Below are positions 42,463-51,680 of a stretch of 52,069 bases of DNA, in pieces. Origin of the DNA: Desulfobacterales bacterium (GTDB taxonomy: Bacteria; Desulfobacterota; Desulfobacteria; Desulfobacterales; Desulfobacteraceae); the NCBI GenBank assembly GCA_023143455.1, contig JAGLHT010000015.1, forward strand, positions 1-52,069, given 5' to 3'. Position numbers and translations under genes: made by a program. Position 1 is the stretch's first letter, and each line of letters begins with the position of its first letter. The notes beneath the pieces were generated by a model, which saw nothing but the letters and a program-made list of their open reading frames with translations, ran no database searches and had not been told where the DNA came from.

Positions 42463-43508
42463 AGATTAAGCTGTTTTTGGTTTGGGCTGTTTTCTCAATT
42501 ATTGCTTTAATGTGCATTTCTCCGGCTCATTCAACAGGTATCAATATAAATAAATACTCGATTTACGGACAAACAATGGGAACCTATTATACCGTTGAAG
42601 TGTACACTCATAAAAAAATTATACCTCTTGATTTAAAACAAACAATTGATGTGCAATTAAAGATGATAAATCAACAGATGTCTCTTTATTCAAAACCAAG
42701 CGAGATTTCAAAATTCAATAGAGCAAATAAAGATGAGGCTATTCATATTTCAAATGATTTTTTTAAAGTAATAACAAGTGCTCAAAAACTATATGAAATC
42801 ACTGATGGAGCATGGGACGGTACTGTAAGACCGCTTTATAGGCTATGGAATTTTAATAAATCAGAAGAACTTGCTTCTAAAATCCCTGATCCTAAAAAGA
42901 TTGAAACTCTTTTGAAAAAAACAGGGTTTGGTAATATTGTTATAAAAGAAAATTTTCTAAAAAAGAAAATTTCGGGTTTAAATCTTGACTTAGGTTCTAT
43001 TGCAAAGGGATATGGTGTTGATGCTATTGCAACCTTGCTAAAGAGTTCAGGTTTCAAAAATTTTTTTGTGGAGATAGGAGGTGAAGTCTATGCAGCAGGA
43101 CAAAAATCTCAACTGAAAAAATGGAAAGTTGGAATCAGTATGCCAAAAAAAGGATACAGCGACAAACCATATAAAATATTAAAAATATCTGACAAAGCCC
43201 TTGCAACCAGTGGAACCTATAGAAATTTTTTTGAACTTAACCAGAAAACCTATTCCCACATAATAAATCCAAAAACCGGGTGGCCTGTTGATAATAATAT
43301 TGTAAGTGCATCAGTAATTGCAGAAAACTGTATGCTTGCAGACGGACTTGCTACAGGTTTAATGGTCATGGACAGGCAAAAAGGTGTTGCTCTTGTAAAC
43401 AGTCTTGATAATGTCGAGTGTATGATTGTAATAAAAGAAAAAAATGAAAAGTTAAAGCCCTTTTATTCAAAGGGCTTTGCAAAATATGTTGCAGGACCAG
43501 TTAATTGA
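42459..43508 (+). CDS. apbE: FAD:protein FMN transferase ApbE
   Basis: 349 residues from TTG 42459, which overlaps the upstream stop (TTGA). Signal peptide about 1-25. Signatures: GQTMGTYYTV, SLYSKPSEISKFN, DGAWDGTVRPL, LDLGSIAKGYGVD, ALATSGTYRNF, HIINPKTGWPV and the metal-binding ENCMLADGLATGLMVM. It attaches FMN covalently to Thr/Ser of periplasmic-facing proteins such as RnfG/NqrC-type subunits. No rnf gene is in the window. Confidence 0.95.
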   Translation: MKIKLFLVWAVFSIIALMCISPAHSTGININKYSIYGQTMGTYYTVEVYTHKKIIPLDLKQTIDVQLKMINQQMSLYSKPSEISKFNRANKDEAIHISNDFFKVITSAQKLYEITDGAWDGTVRPLYRLWNFNKSEELASKIPDPKKIETLLKKTGFGNIVIKENFLKKKISGLNLDLGSIAKGYGVDAIATLLKSSGFKNFFVEIGGEVYAAGQKSQLKKWKVGISMPKKGYSDKPYKILKISDKALATSGTYRNFFELNQKTYSHIINPKTGWPVDNNIVSASVIAENCMLADGLATGLMVMDRQKGVALVNSLDNVECMIVIKEKNEKLKPFYSKGFAKYVAGPVN

Positions 43509-43516
43509 TATCCCTG

Positions 43517-43843
43517 TTATTTGACAGGTGGCGTAAAAGTCCTTAAAGATAATTCCTTATCCATCAACAAAAGACCATTACCTTCGTCTCCAATTAGTTT
43601 TAATTTGTTGACAATGATTTCCATGGAAGCCTCTTCCTCAACCTGCTCATCAACAAACCAGTTAAGAAAGCTTTTTGTAGCATGATCATTTTCAGCAATA
43701 GCAACATCCATTAAATCGTTGATAAGTTTTGTAACAAACTGTTCATGTTCATAGGCAAGTTTAAATACTTCCAAAGGAGATTTAAACTCTGTTTTAGGCG
43801 TATTAATCTGGGACAATATGACCCGTGCACCCCTTCCCCTCAT
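43517..43843 (-). pseudogene. 5'-truncated ferritin
   Basis: 108 residues with ferritin helices C to E: RVILSQINTPKTEFKSPLEV, EHEQFVTKLINDLMDVAI, NFVDEQVEEEASM-like WFVDEQVEEEASME, LSLRTFTPP. Bacterial ferritin needs about 165 residues. The first 55-60, with helices A and B and ferroxidase ligands equivalent to Glu17, Glu50 and His53, are absent, and no in-frame continuation exists upstream. The ATG at 43843 is accidental or a weak new start (AAATGAGG). Probably inactive; lies 36 bp past the corrinoid protein gene. Confidence 0.8.
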
Positions 43844-43879
43844 TTATTGAGAAGTTACTTATTCTGTTTGTGTTATTTA

Positions 43880-44521
43880 TTATGCAGATACAGATAATAA
43901 TTGATTGGCCTTTTTGGCAGCAGAGCCTGCATCAGCGGCAAAAGCATCAGCTCCAATTTCATCGGCAAAGGCTTGAGTTACAGGCGCTCCTCCTATTAAA
44001 ACTTTTACTCTATTATTTAAACCATTGTCTTTAATGGCTTCAATAGTTTTTTTCATTTGAGGCATTGTTGTTGTAAGAAGTGCTGAAAGGCAGACAATGT
44101 CTGCGTTATTTTCTTTTGCAGCATCTGCAAATTGCTCAGGGGCAATATCAACCCCAAGGTTTATTACTTCAAGACCTGAACCTTCACACATCATGGCAAC
44201 CAGATTTTTTCCTATGTCGTGGAGATCTCCTTTTACAGTTCCAATAATGACTTTGCCTTTTGCAGCAGACTGGTCATCTCTAAGAAGAGGTTTAAGAAAA
44301 TTAACGCCTTCACCCATGATTTGCGCAGCCATTAGAACTTCCGGGATAAACATATCTCCGGCTTCCATTTTATCACCTACAACATTCATACCTGCAATCA
44401 AGCCGTTATCAAGCACATCTTTTGCTGATAAGCCTTCATCTACAGCTTGTTTTACAAGATTATTTACAATTTCTTTCTCACCTTTTATTAATGAGTCAAT
44501 AAGTTGTTGATAATCGAACAT
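43880..44521 (-). CDS. Corrinoid protein MttC/MtbC-like
   Basis: 213 residues. N-terminal four-helix cap (about 1-85), then the B12-binding domain with DLHDIG at 99-104, where His101 is the lower cobalt ligand, followed by SALLTTTMPQMK and GGAPVTQAFADEIGADAF. It takes the methyl group from the methyltransferase encoded 15 bp upstream and hands it to a second methyltransferase (to tetrahydrofolate or CoM-like acceptor), not present here. RBS AGAGGAAG. Confidence 0.95.
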   Translation of the reverse strand: MFDYQQLIDSLIKGEKEIVNNLVKQAVDEGLSAKDVLDNGLIAGMNVVGDKMEAGDMFIPEVLMAAQIMGEGVNFLKPLLRDDQSAAKGKVIIGTVKGDLHDIGKNLVAMMCEGSGLEVINLGVDIAPEQFADAAKENNADIVCLSALLTTTMPQMKKTIEAIKDNGLNNRVKVLIGGAPVTQAFADEIGADAFAADAGSAAKKANQLLSVSA

Positions 44522-44536
44522 ATTCTATCTTCCTCT

Positions 44537-45985
44537 TTATTTAGTATTTAAGATTTTATCAATTCCGGTTTCAACTTCTTTTGATTTTGGTATAACTTTA
44601 TGTTCTTTAAGAAGCCTACGTGCTTTTTCATTGCAACGCATAGCTAAATCTTTTTTTCCTTTTTTTTCCCATGACTCATATCGTGCTCGATCCATAAGTT
44701 CAGGAAGGAAGTGAGCTGTTTTAAAATGTTCAAACGTGTGAGGATCAGATAAAAACATTGACCCCTCAGGTCCTTTGGCAACTCTTTCGATTATATCTAA
44801 TGCCAGAGTTTCTTTGTTTACGGGGATACCTTCTGTAAAAAATCGGCTCATTCCTACAAGTTCATCTGCCATAACGAGCATTTCAAGGGAGGATGCATTC
44901 CCAAATTCTATATATCCCACATCATGGATTATATTACACCTTGAAAGCATTGAAGTAATAATTGAAAGCATGCCTTCAGCACCTGCCTGGGCATCAATGA
45001 CCTTAGAATCAGTTGCTCCGGCAAAAGACCAGATTGGAATTTGATAAATCTCATCACGCATATCTGCAAGAGCTGCCTGGGTAAGGCTCCACTCAGTACA
45101 TCCATAGGAGACTACAGTATGTTTCATGTCAAGCACACTTACATTTGGTGCAAATAAGAAAGGTGAGCCCTTGCCTGCAAGCTGATGAATCACTAAGCCT
45201 GCGAGATTTTCTGCTATCCCAAGTGCCATTGCTCCGGCAAGTGTTATAGGACCACCACCGCCTGCATTACATCCGGAAGGAAGGCAGATGGGAATTTTTT
45301 TCTCAGCACAAAACACTAGTTTTTCCATGACATTCTCAGGGAATTTTAAAGGACTGATAACTTCAGAGTAATTTAAGATAAAAGGCTTTTTCTGAAATTC
45401 ATCCTCGCCTCCTGCAACAAGGCATGCCATATCATATATTTTTTTCATATCTTTGCCGCTGTCAGCAATAAACGAGATTGGTTTATTACTGTTTCTAATC
45501 ATTTCAGCAAATGCATGGACATAAATATTTTCAATGGGAACATCAGTTGGATTGCCCATGGACATTGAAAAATCCATATTTGGTAAAGCATCTACAATGC
45601 GAGCAAAATTACCAGTATCTTTTATAACAGTTCTACGTCTTTTTCGGGTTTCAAGATCATGGGTAAAGATTGTATCTGACCCTGTTCCATAAAAAAAATT
45701 ATCATTGGTAAGAGGCATTGTTTTGTTGCCTTGCTGATCATAAAGCGCATATTGTTTGGGTGCTGATTTGATTGCTTCTTCTGCAACATAAGCAGGCATT
45801 GTAACCCAGTTTTCGTTTTCAACCGTACAGCCGGCTCCTTGAAGCATTTCCAAGACCTTTGGATGCTCCATTTTAAAGCCAGTTTTAGCAAGTATTTCTA
45901 AAGCTGCTGAATGAATAGCCCATGCCTGTTCTTTGCCTAAAGTTTTGAGTCTTGGTTTAAATGTTTCTATATCTAAAGGTTGCAC
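44537..45985 (-). CDS. Non-pyrrolysine MttB-family methyltransferase
   Basis: 482 residues from GTG 45985 behind AAAGGAG. It is of the trimethylamine methyltransferase superfamily (HSAALEILAKTGFKMEHP, SGCNAGGGGPITLAGAMALG, SYGCTEWSLTQAAL). No in-frame amber codon is seen, so it belongs to the non-Pyl branch, which includes MtgB acting on glycine betaine and relatives on proline betaine or carnitine. It demethylates a quaternary amine and methylates the Co(I) corrinoid protein encoded just downstream. The exact amine cannot be read. Confidence 0.92.
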   Translation of the reverse strand: MQPLDIETFKPRLKTLGKEQAWAIHSAALEILAKTGFKMEHPKVLEMLQGAGCTVENENWVTMPAYVAEEAIKSAPKQYALYDQQGNKTMPLTNDNFFYGTGSDTIFTHDLETRKRRRTVIKDTGNFARIVDALPNMDFSMSMGNPTDVPIENIYVHAFAEMIRNSNKPISFIADSGKDMKKIYDMACLVAGGEDEFQKKPFILNYSEVISPLKFPENVMEKLVFCAEKKIPICLPSGCNAGGGGPITLAGAMALGIAENLAGLVIHQLAGKGSPFLFAPNVSVLDMKHTVVSYGCTEWSLTQAALADMRDEIYQIPIWSFAGATDSKVIDAQAGAEGMLSIITSMLSRCNIIHDVGYIEFGNASSLEMLVMADELVGMSRFFTEGIPVNKETLALDIIERVAKGPEGSMFLSDPHTFEHFKTAHFLPELMDRARYESWEKKGKKDLAMRCNEKARRLLKEHKVIPKSKEVETGIDKILNTK

Positions 45986-46097
45986 GTTTTCATAACTCCT
46001 TTTATCTATAAATTTGTGACAAAACTATTCATAAGATCTATCTTATTACAGACCTTGTGAATTTATAATAAAGTATTAAGTTGATTTAATTTGTATG

Positions 46098-46868
46098 CTA
46101 AGCAAATTGTTCAAGCATTTTATCAGGAATGTCATCTTTTTTTTCAGCTACAATAGCATAATAATACAGAGGTGTGCCATCCTGGCAAAGCCTGTGTTGA
46201 TAACGATGTTTTTCTTTTATATCAAGGATATCTTCATCAACCATATCGTTAATAAGTTTGCTAAATCCTGTGTGATCCTTTTTTGCAATAAAATCTTCCT
46301 TTATATTAAATGCAAATAATCCAGGTGAGGAAACGTAATTATATCCTGCTGCAAATGCTTGTGCTGGAATGTCATCAAACCCTAATGCTGCAACAATTGT
46401 CATGCCGTTAAATTTTGCATTGGTAAGTGCAACTTCATGAGGATCTGAGAGATCTAACAAATCTGCTGTATAATATTCTGTATATACATCTGGCCTGTCA
46501 CGCATAGCTGATGATTCAGCTTCTTCTATGATATCAAGCCCGGTAATTGAGTTTACACCAATATTTTTCAACTCTTCACCCATGATACCGTTTCCTGCTC
46601 CTATATCAAGGATATTCAAGTCAGAAGTATCAAGGTTGTTTTTTTGATAATATTTATTAATAAGACCTCCAACAACCGCAGGGGAGTTGCATTTTAGTTT
46701 GTCATAAAAAAGCCCTTCATAAAGTCCTGGGATGGAGTATATTTTATCATACTCATGAAAAGTAACTTTCTCTTTTTTACCATTCTTTTCTATAAAGAAA
46801 TATTCCCCGGAACCCTGGTTAGCTGAATCTACTTTGGGAAAGGATATTTTTAGTTTTTGGTTTTCCAT
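46098..46868 (-). CDS. Class I SAM-dependent methyltransferase
   Basis: 256 residues from ATG 46868, seven bases after GGAG. SAM motif I is NILDIGAGNGIMGEEL (about 95-110) and the acidic motif II GLDIIEEAES. The N-terminal part (EYDKIYSIPGLYEGLFYDKL) is like methyltransferases of small molecules (METTL27-like, inference). It lies 112 bp upstream of mttB on the same strand and divergent from a MarR gene, so it may belong to methylamine/osmolyte metabolism. Confidence 0.82.
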   Translation of the reverse strand: MENQKLKISFPKVDSANQGSGEYFFIEKNGKKEKVTFHEYDKIYSIPGLYEGLFYDKLKCNSPAVVGGLINKYYQKNNLDTSDLNILDIGAGNGIMGEELKNIGVNSITGLDIIEEAESSAMRDRPDVYTEYYTADLLDLSDPHEVALTNAKFNGMTIVAALGFDDIPAQAFAAGYNYVSSPGLFAFNIKEDFIAKKDHTGFSKLINDMVDEDILDIKEKHRYQHRLCQDGTPLYYYAIVAEKKDDIPDKMLEQFA

Positions 46869-46927
46869 TTTTTTCTCCATTATAATAATTGAAATTAAAG
46901 GATAGTAATATTTTTTAGTTTGAATAT

Positions 46928-46956
46928 AATGTATCGAATACTATGTATTTTGTCAA
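46928..46956 (-). promoter_or_regulatory. Promoter of the SAM methyltransferase with operator-like repeat
   Basis: Minus-strand TTGACA (46951-46956), 17 bases, TACATT (46928-46933). The spacer and -10 contain ATAC-atAGTATtcG-ATAC repeats, with a near-palindrome GTATCGAATAC at 46931-46941, suited to a MarR dimer. The marR gene starts 230 bp away on the other strand. The 46961-47185 stretch otherwise holds nothing recognised. Confidence 0.45.
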
Positions 46957-47185
46957 GTAAAATTAAAGGAGATTAAATATATATAAAAAAATTGCTGTGT
47001 AATCAAGGGGTTATCGTGTTTGGGATAATTCCAAGCACGGTTCTAATGCTTCGAACTCGTTGTTTATGGTGGCCTGTAAAGATTATATTGTTTTGAATAC
47101 CTTGTTTTTACCAAAAACTAAATGTTGTTTAAGATGTCGAAATAGTTTAATAATATTGATTATTACTAAGGGATATAAAAAAATC

Positions 47186-47683
47186 ATGAGAAATTTATTG
47201 AATGAGCAACGCTGTAGAGATTTATTAATATCTTTGAGAAAAATCATCCAAGCGATTGATATACACTCAAGAACATTAAATAAAAAATTTGGGCTGACAG
47301 GTCCTCAATTGATTATACTTCAAGAGATCTCAAAGTATAAACAGATTTCGATTACACCTTTATCAAAAGTTACAAGTTTAAGCCAGGCTACAGTAACTGA
47401 CATCACCAAAAGGTTAGAAACAAAAGGTTATATTATCAAACAAAAAAGGGAAGATGATAAACGATCCACTAATATCACTCTTACAAAGACTGGTGAAGCG
47501 ATTATTAAAAACCTTCCGCCATTATTACAAGAGACATTTACAAATCGGTTTTCTAAAATTGAGGATTGGGAGCAAATGATGGTTTTAAGTTCTTTTGAAC
47601 GAGTTGTTCATTTAATGGCTGCCGAAAAAATTGAAGCTTCTCCTATCATGGTGACAGGACCAATCCAATCTCCACCACCCTAA
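47186..47683 (+). CDS. MarR-family regulator, EctR/CosR-like
   Basis: 165 residues from ATG 47186; the frame is open earlier, but the upstream part is Cys-rich and unlike the family. SLRKIIQAIDIHSRTLNKKF then GLTGPQLIILQEI, the recognition helix SLSQATVTDITKRLE and the wing KREDDKRSTNITLTKTG. The opening segment matches what I recall of EctR/CosR regulators of compatible-solute genes. Together with a betaine-type methyltransferase nearby, osmolyte-linked control is plausible (inference). Confidence 0.85.
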   Translation: MRNLLNEQRCRDLLISLRKIIQAIDIHSRTLNKKFGLTGPQLIILQEISKYKQISITPLSKVTSLSQATVTDITKRLETKGYIIKQKREDDKRSTNITLTKTGEAIIKNLPPLLQETFTNRFSKIEDWEQMMVLSSFERVVHLMAAEKIEASPIMVTGPIQSPPP

Positions 47684-47828
47684 AAAAACAATTGTTAATT
47701 AAGTTGTCTAAATATAAGCAGATTAAACAATTGATGGCTTGCTTCACAATGAAGTCGTTCAAAGCTACGTCCACTCAACTGATAGTTCCGGATATAGTTA
47801 TGACTTTGAATAAATTTAAGGAGGCAGT

Positions 47829-48752
47829 CTAAGACAATTTAAACTTCTTCCCCTGATAAATATCTTTTTCTTCAAATTCCCTTTGTATCATTTGAAAGGT
47901 TTCATTTCTCCGTATTGACCATTGAGGAGCAACAAGTTCATCAGGGTTTGGATCACCTGTTATGCGTTGGATTATTACATTCTTTGGAAGCAATTCAATA
48001 AATTTGCATATAGTTTCAACATATTCTTTTTGCTCCATGCACTTGTACTTGCCCGTTGTATACATTTTTTCAAGACTTGTCTCTTTGACAACATATAAAA
48101 GATGAATCTTTACACCATCTATACCAAGCACTGAAATTTTCCGTGCTGTTTCAAGCATCATCTCCCGATCTTCTCCTGGAAGCCCCAGGATTATGTGAGC
48201 ACAAATATTAATTTTTTTGTTTTGTGTTAATTTTACAGCTTTTTTAAATGAATCAAAATCATGCCCTCGATTTATTAAGTCCAGAGTTTTATCATGGGCA
48301 GATTGAAGTCCATATTCAAGCCATACAAGATATTTTTCTGTGTAGGACTCGATCAAATCAATTTTTTCTTTATCAATACAGTCCGGGCGTGTTCCAATTG
48401 CCATGCCTACCATATCGTCATAGGAAAGTGCCTTGTCAAACATGTTCTTCATATTTTCACATGATGTATAAGTGTTTGTATATGATTGAAAATAGGCAAG
48501 AAATAGTTTTGCATGATATTTCCTTATCATTGCCCGTCTTCCTTGGTCTATCTGCTCTTCAATGGATCGCCCTTCTAAAAAAGCTCCGGAACCAGAGCCT
48601 CTATTATTGCAATATATACAACCGGTTTTTGATAAAGATCCATCTCTGTTAGGACATGTAAGCCCTGCATCTATTGTTATTTTTTGTACTCTTTGACCAT
48701 AAAGATCTTTTAAATAAGTATTATAATCATTATATTTTCTATTGTTGCCCAT
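47829..48752 (-). CDS. TIGR01212-type radical SAM protein
   Basis: 307 residues from ATG 48752 behind GGAG. The N-terminal signature is DAGLTCPNRDGSLSKTGCIYC, where the cluster Cys pattern is Cx12Cx2C as in the YhcC/YtqA family, followed by YFQSYTNTY and GLPGEDREMM. Recent work places YtqA-like relatives in tRNA modification; the role here is not settled. The 145 bp between marR and this gene hold a short open stretch of no recognised origin. Confidence 0.9.
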   Translation of the reverse strand: MGNNRKYNDYNTYLKDLYGQRVQKITIDAGLTCPNRDGSLSKTGCIYCNNRGSGSGAFLEGRSIEEQIDQGRRAMIRKYHAKLFLAYFQSYTNTYTSCENMKNMFDKALSYDDMVGMAIGTRPDCIDKEKIDLIESYTEKYLVWLEYGLQSAHDKTLDLINRGHDFDSFKKAVKLTQNKKINICAHIILGLPGEDREMMLETARKISVLGIDGVKIHLLYVVKETSLEKMYTTGKYKCMEQKEYVETICKFIELLPKNVIIQRITGDPNPDELVAPQWSIRRNETFQMIQREFEEKDIYQGKKFKLS

Positions 48753-48807
48753 TTTCTTAACTCCAGTTCTTGACCTTGCCCCATACAAGTATATATAATA
48801 AAAGGTT

Positions 48808-50691
48808 ATGAATTTATATAGAAAAAAATATGATGTTATAGTAGTTGGAGCAGGTCATGCAGGATGTGAAGCAGCATTAGCAGCAGCGGGCATGGGATGC
48901 ACAACTTGTTTGATGACAATTGATCTTGATAAAATTGCAAGCATGCCATGCAGCCCTTCAATCGGGGGAATGGCAAAAGGTCAACTGGTAAAGGAAATAG
49001 ATGCCCTTGGCGGATATATGGCAAAAATATCAGATTCTTCAGCTATCCAATACCGTACATTAAATACAAAAAAAGGTCCTGCAGTCCATTCCACAAGAAC
49101 CCAGAATGACAAATCAAAATACCATCAAAATATGAAGGCTGTTCTTGAAAAAGCAGACAATCTAGATATTAAGCAGGCAATGGTGGAAGACTTTATTATT
49201 GAAAACAATGAAATCAAAGGCATTTATGATAATACAGGTTTTGATTATTCTGCAAAAACTATTGTGCTTGCCACAGGAACTTTTCTAAAAGGAGTCATTC
49301 ACATTGGCTCAAGTCAAATCATGGCTGGCAGAGCTGGTGAGTTTTCGTCTGTTGGGCTTGCAAACTCACTTGCCAAAGCAGGTTTCACTGCCGGCCGAAT
49401 GAAAACAGGCACTCCACCACGACTTCACCTTGACAGTGTGGATCTTTCTAAGTTCGATGCTCAAGAGTCAAACCCAGACCCCGAGCCATTCTCTTTTTCC
49501 ACTAAAAAACATATGTTGCCTCTTGTCCCAAGTTATATGGGCAGGACAAATCAGCAAACCCATGATTTGATAAGAAAAAACCTTAAATATTCAGCTCTTT
49601 ACGGAGGACAAATTAAAGGAAAATCTGCAAGGTATTGCCCTTCTTTTGAGGATAAAATTGTAAAATTTCCTGAAAGAGAGAGTCACAGGATTATACTTCA
49701 ACATGAAGGGCTTGATACAAAAGAAATATATGCAAGCGGTCTGGGCAACAGCCTTCCCCTAGAAATCCAGACAGAATTTGTACGCTCTGTAAAAGGACTA
49801 GAGCAGGCTGAAATCATGAGGCCTGGGTATGCCATAGAGTACGATTACATCAATCCCCAGGAACTTACCCTGACTCTGGAATCAAAACACCTTAAAGGCC
49901 TCTTTCTTGCAGGCCAGGTAAATGGAACCTCGGGATATGAAGAAGCAGCGGCTCAAGGATTATGGGCAGGCATTAATGCTGCATGCAAAGTTCAGAAGCG
50001 TCCTCCCTTTATCTTAGATAGATCTCAAAGCTATATGGGAGTGATGATTGATGACCTTGTTACAAAGGGTACAAGTGAACCGTACAGAATGTTTACCTCA
50101 AGAGCTGAGTACAGACTGGTATTAAGAGAAGACAATGCAGACTTAAGACTTACAGAAATTGGATATGGGCTTGGGCTTGTGGATAAAAACACTTTAAAGT
50201 CTGTTAACGAATTAAAAAGCAATATAGATAAAGAGATCTCAAGAATCAGAAACATAGTTATAAAACCTTCCAAAACAATAAATGATTACCTTGAAGCTAA
50301 AAAAACCAGCCCCATTACAACCGGAATCCATCTTGATCATTTGTTAAAAAGATTTGAAATGTCATATTCAGATGTGGAAAAATTGAATCCTTCTGTTGAG
50401 CCTGTAGGCAAAAGAGTTAAAAAACAGGTGCAAATAGAAGTCAAGTATGAAGGCTATATTGCAAGGCAGGTCAGTGAGATTAAGAAATATAAAGATATGG
50501 AAAAAATAAACATACCAGAAAAGATAGATTATAAGATTGTGCCAGGGCTTTCCAATGAACTTGTTGAAAAACTTGGAAAAATCAGGCCTTTGTCAATAGG
50601 ACAGGCTTCACGAATTGATGGAATGACCCCTGCTGCAATATCTGTCATTATGGTTGCAATTTCAGCATACAAGCGGAAAAGGGCATCTTGA
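48808..50691 (+). CDS. mnmG: tRNA uridine-5-carboxymethylaminomethyl enzyme MnmG
   Basis: 627 residues. FAD-binding GAGHAGCEAALAAA at the start, the conserved CSPSIGGMAKGQLVKEIDA and the block TKKGPAVHSTRTQ, GFTAGRMKTGTPPRL, GYEEAAAQGLWAGINAA and a C-terminal helical tail. It works with MnmE to modify U34 of tRNAs using methylene-tetrahydrofolate. Complete. Confidence 0.98.
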   Translation: MNLYRKKYDVIVVGAGHAGCEAALAAAGMGCTTCLMTIDLDKIASMPCSPSIGGMAKGQLVKEIDALGGYMAKISDSSAIQYRTLNTKKGPAVHSTRTQNDKSKYHQNMKAVLEKADNLDIKQAMVEDFIIENNEIKGIYDNTGFDYSAKTIVLATGTFLKGVIHIGSSQIMAGRAGEFSSVGLANSLAKAGFTAGRMKTGTPPRLHLDSVDLSKFDAQESNPDPEPFSFSTKKHMLPLVPSYMGRTNQQTHDLIRKNLKYSALYGGQIKGKSARYCPSFEDKIVKFPERESHRIILQHEGLDTKEIYASGLGNSLPLEIQTEFVRSVKGLEQAEIMRPGYAIEYDYINPQELTLTLESKHLKGLFLAGQVNGTSGYEEAAAQGLWAGINAACKVQKRPPFILDRSQSYMGVMIDDLVTKGTSEPYRMFTSRAEYRLVLREDNADLRLTEIGYGLGLVDKNTLKSVNELKSNIDKEISRIRNIVIKPSKTINDYLEAKKTSPITTGIHLDHLLKRFEMSYSDVEKLNPSVEPVGKRVKKQVQIEVKYEGYIARQVSEIKKYKDMEKINIPEKIDYKIVPGLSNELVEKLGKIRPLSIGQASRIDGMTPAAISVIMVAISAYKRKRAS

Positions 50692-50773
50692 CACTATTCA
50701 ATCACTTATTATTATTTAGGTATTGAAAACTTTAATAAATATTTATTATAATATATAAAGGAACTTATAAATA

Positions 50774-51673
50774 ATGGCAGCCGATTACTATAAAACACTT
50801 GGTGTTGACAAAAAAGCATCGGACCCAGAAATAAAAAAAGCATACAGGAAGCTTGCTTTAAAGTATCATCCAGATAAAACAAAGGGCGACAAAACACTTG
50901 AAACAAAGTTTAAAGAAATAAGTGAAGCCTACGCAGTATTAAGTGATCCTAAAAAACGCAACCAATTTGATACTTTTGGATCTGAAAATTTTCAGCAACG
51001 ATATTCCCAGGAAGATATTTTCAGGAACTCCAACATGGGAGATATTTTAAGAGAATTTGGTTTTGGCGGAGGTGGTACTGCAGGTGGATTTGGAAACATA
51101 TTTGGCAATGGTTTTGGCGGAGGTGGTCGCCAACGTAATACTGCTCCACCGAAAGGACAGGACCTTGAACATTTAATCCCGCTAACTTTAGATGAAATCA
51201 TGACCGGGGTAAGCAAAAATTTAAATATTAGCCAAGGCGGTTCTGTTAAAACCATTTCAGTTAAAATCCCTAAAGGCATGATAAAAGGAAAAAAAATCAG
51301 GCTTGCTGATAAAGGTCAACCAAGCCCTCATGGTGGCGCAAACGGTGACCTTTACATTACATCAAACCCCATACAGCCCATTGGTTATGAGATAGACGGT
51401 AATGATATATTTACAAAAAAAGAGATAAAACTTACCGAAAGCATACTTGGAACAAAAGTAGATGTAATAACTCCTCTTGGTAAAACCATCAGCCTAAATA
51501 TCCCTGCTGGCACAAGGCACAAAGCAAAGATGAGGCTTGCAGGACTAGGCATTCCATATATGAAAGGTAGTAAAGTGGGAGACCTTTTTGTGATTATTTA
51601 TATCAATATGCCAAAAAAACTTAATGCTGAACAAAAGAATCTTATTGAAAAATTAGTACAAACCGGGTTATAA
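50774..51673 (+). CDS. DnaJ-like co-chaperone (CbpA type)
   Basis: 299 residues. J domain 1-70 with [23 protein letters not shown] and the HPD triad (KYHPDKT), a Gly/Phe-rich stretch (about 95-125, [21 protein letters not shown] in part), then two C-terminal substrate domains. There are no CxxCxGxG zinc repeats, so it is CbpA/DnaJ class B. It stimulates DnaK. It stands directly before hpt. Confidence 0.94.
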   Translation: MAADYYKTLGVDKKASDPEIKKAYRKLALKYHPDKTKGDKTLETKFKEISEAYAVLSDPKKRNQFDTFGSENFQQRYSQEDIFRNSNMGDILREFGFGGGGTAGGFGNIFGNGFGGGGRQRNTAPPKGQDLEHLIPLTLDEIMTGVSKNLNISQGGSVKTISVKIPKGMIKGKKIRLADKGQPSPHGGANGDLYITSNPIQPIGYEIDGNDIFTKKEIKLTESILGTKVDVITPLGKTISLNIPAGTRHKAKMRLAGLGIPYMKGSKVGDLFVIIYINMPKKLNAEQKNLIEKLVQTGL

Positions 51674-51680
51674 GTATTGT

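Noticed and set aside
44097-44510. 137-codon plus-strand frame opposite the corrinoid protein
   Set aside because: Shadow frame; the minus strand has the DLHDIG motif and a good RBS.
44537-45985. Pyrrolysine-containing MttB
   Set aside because: No in-frame TAG interrupts the conserved region; the frame is continuous from GTG to stop.
47040-47070. tRNA-like TTCGAA segment
   Set aside because: No matching acceptor, D or anticodon arms around it.
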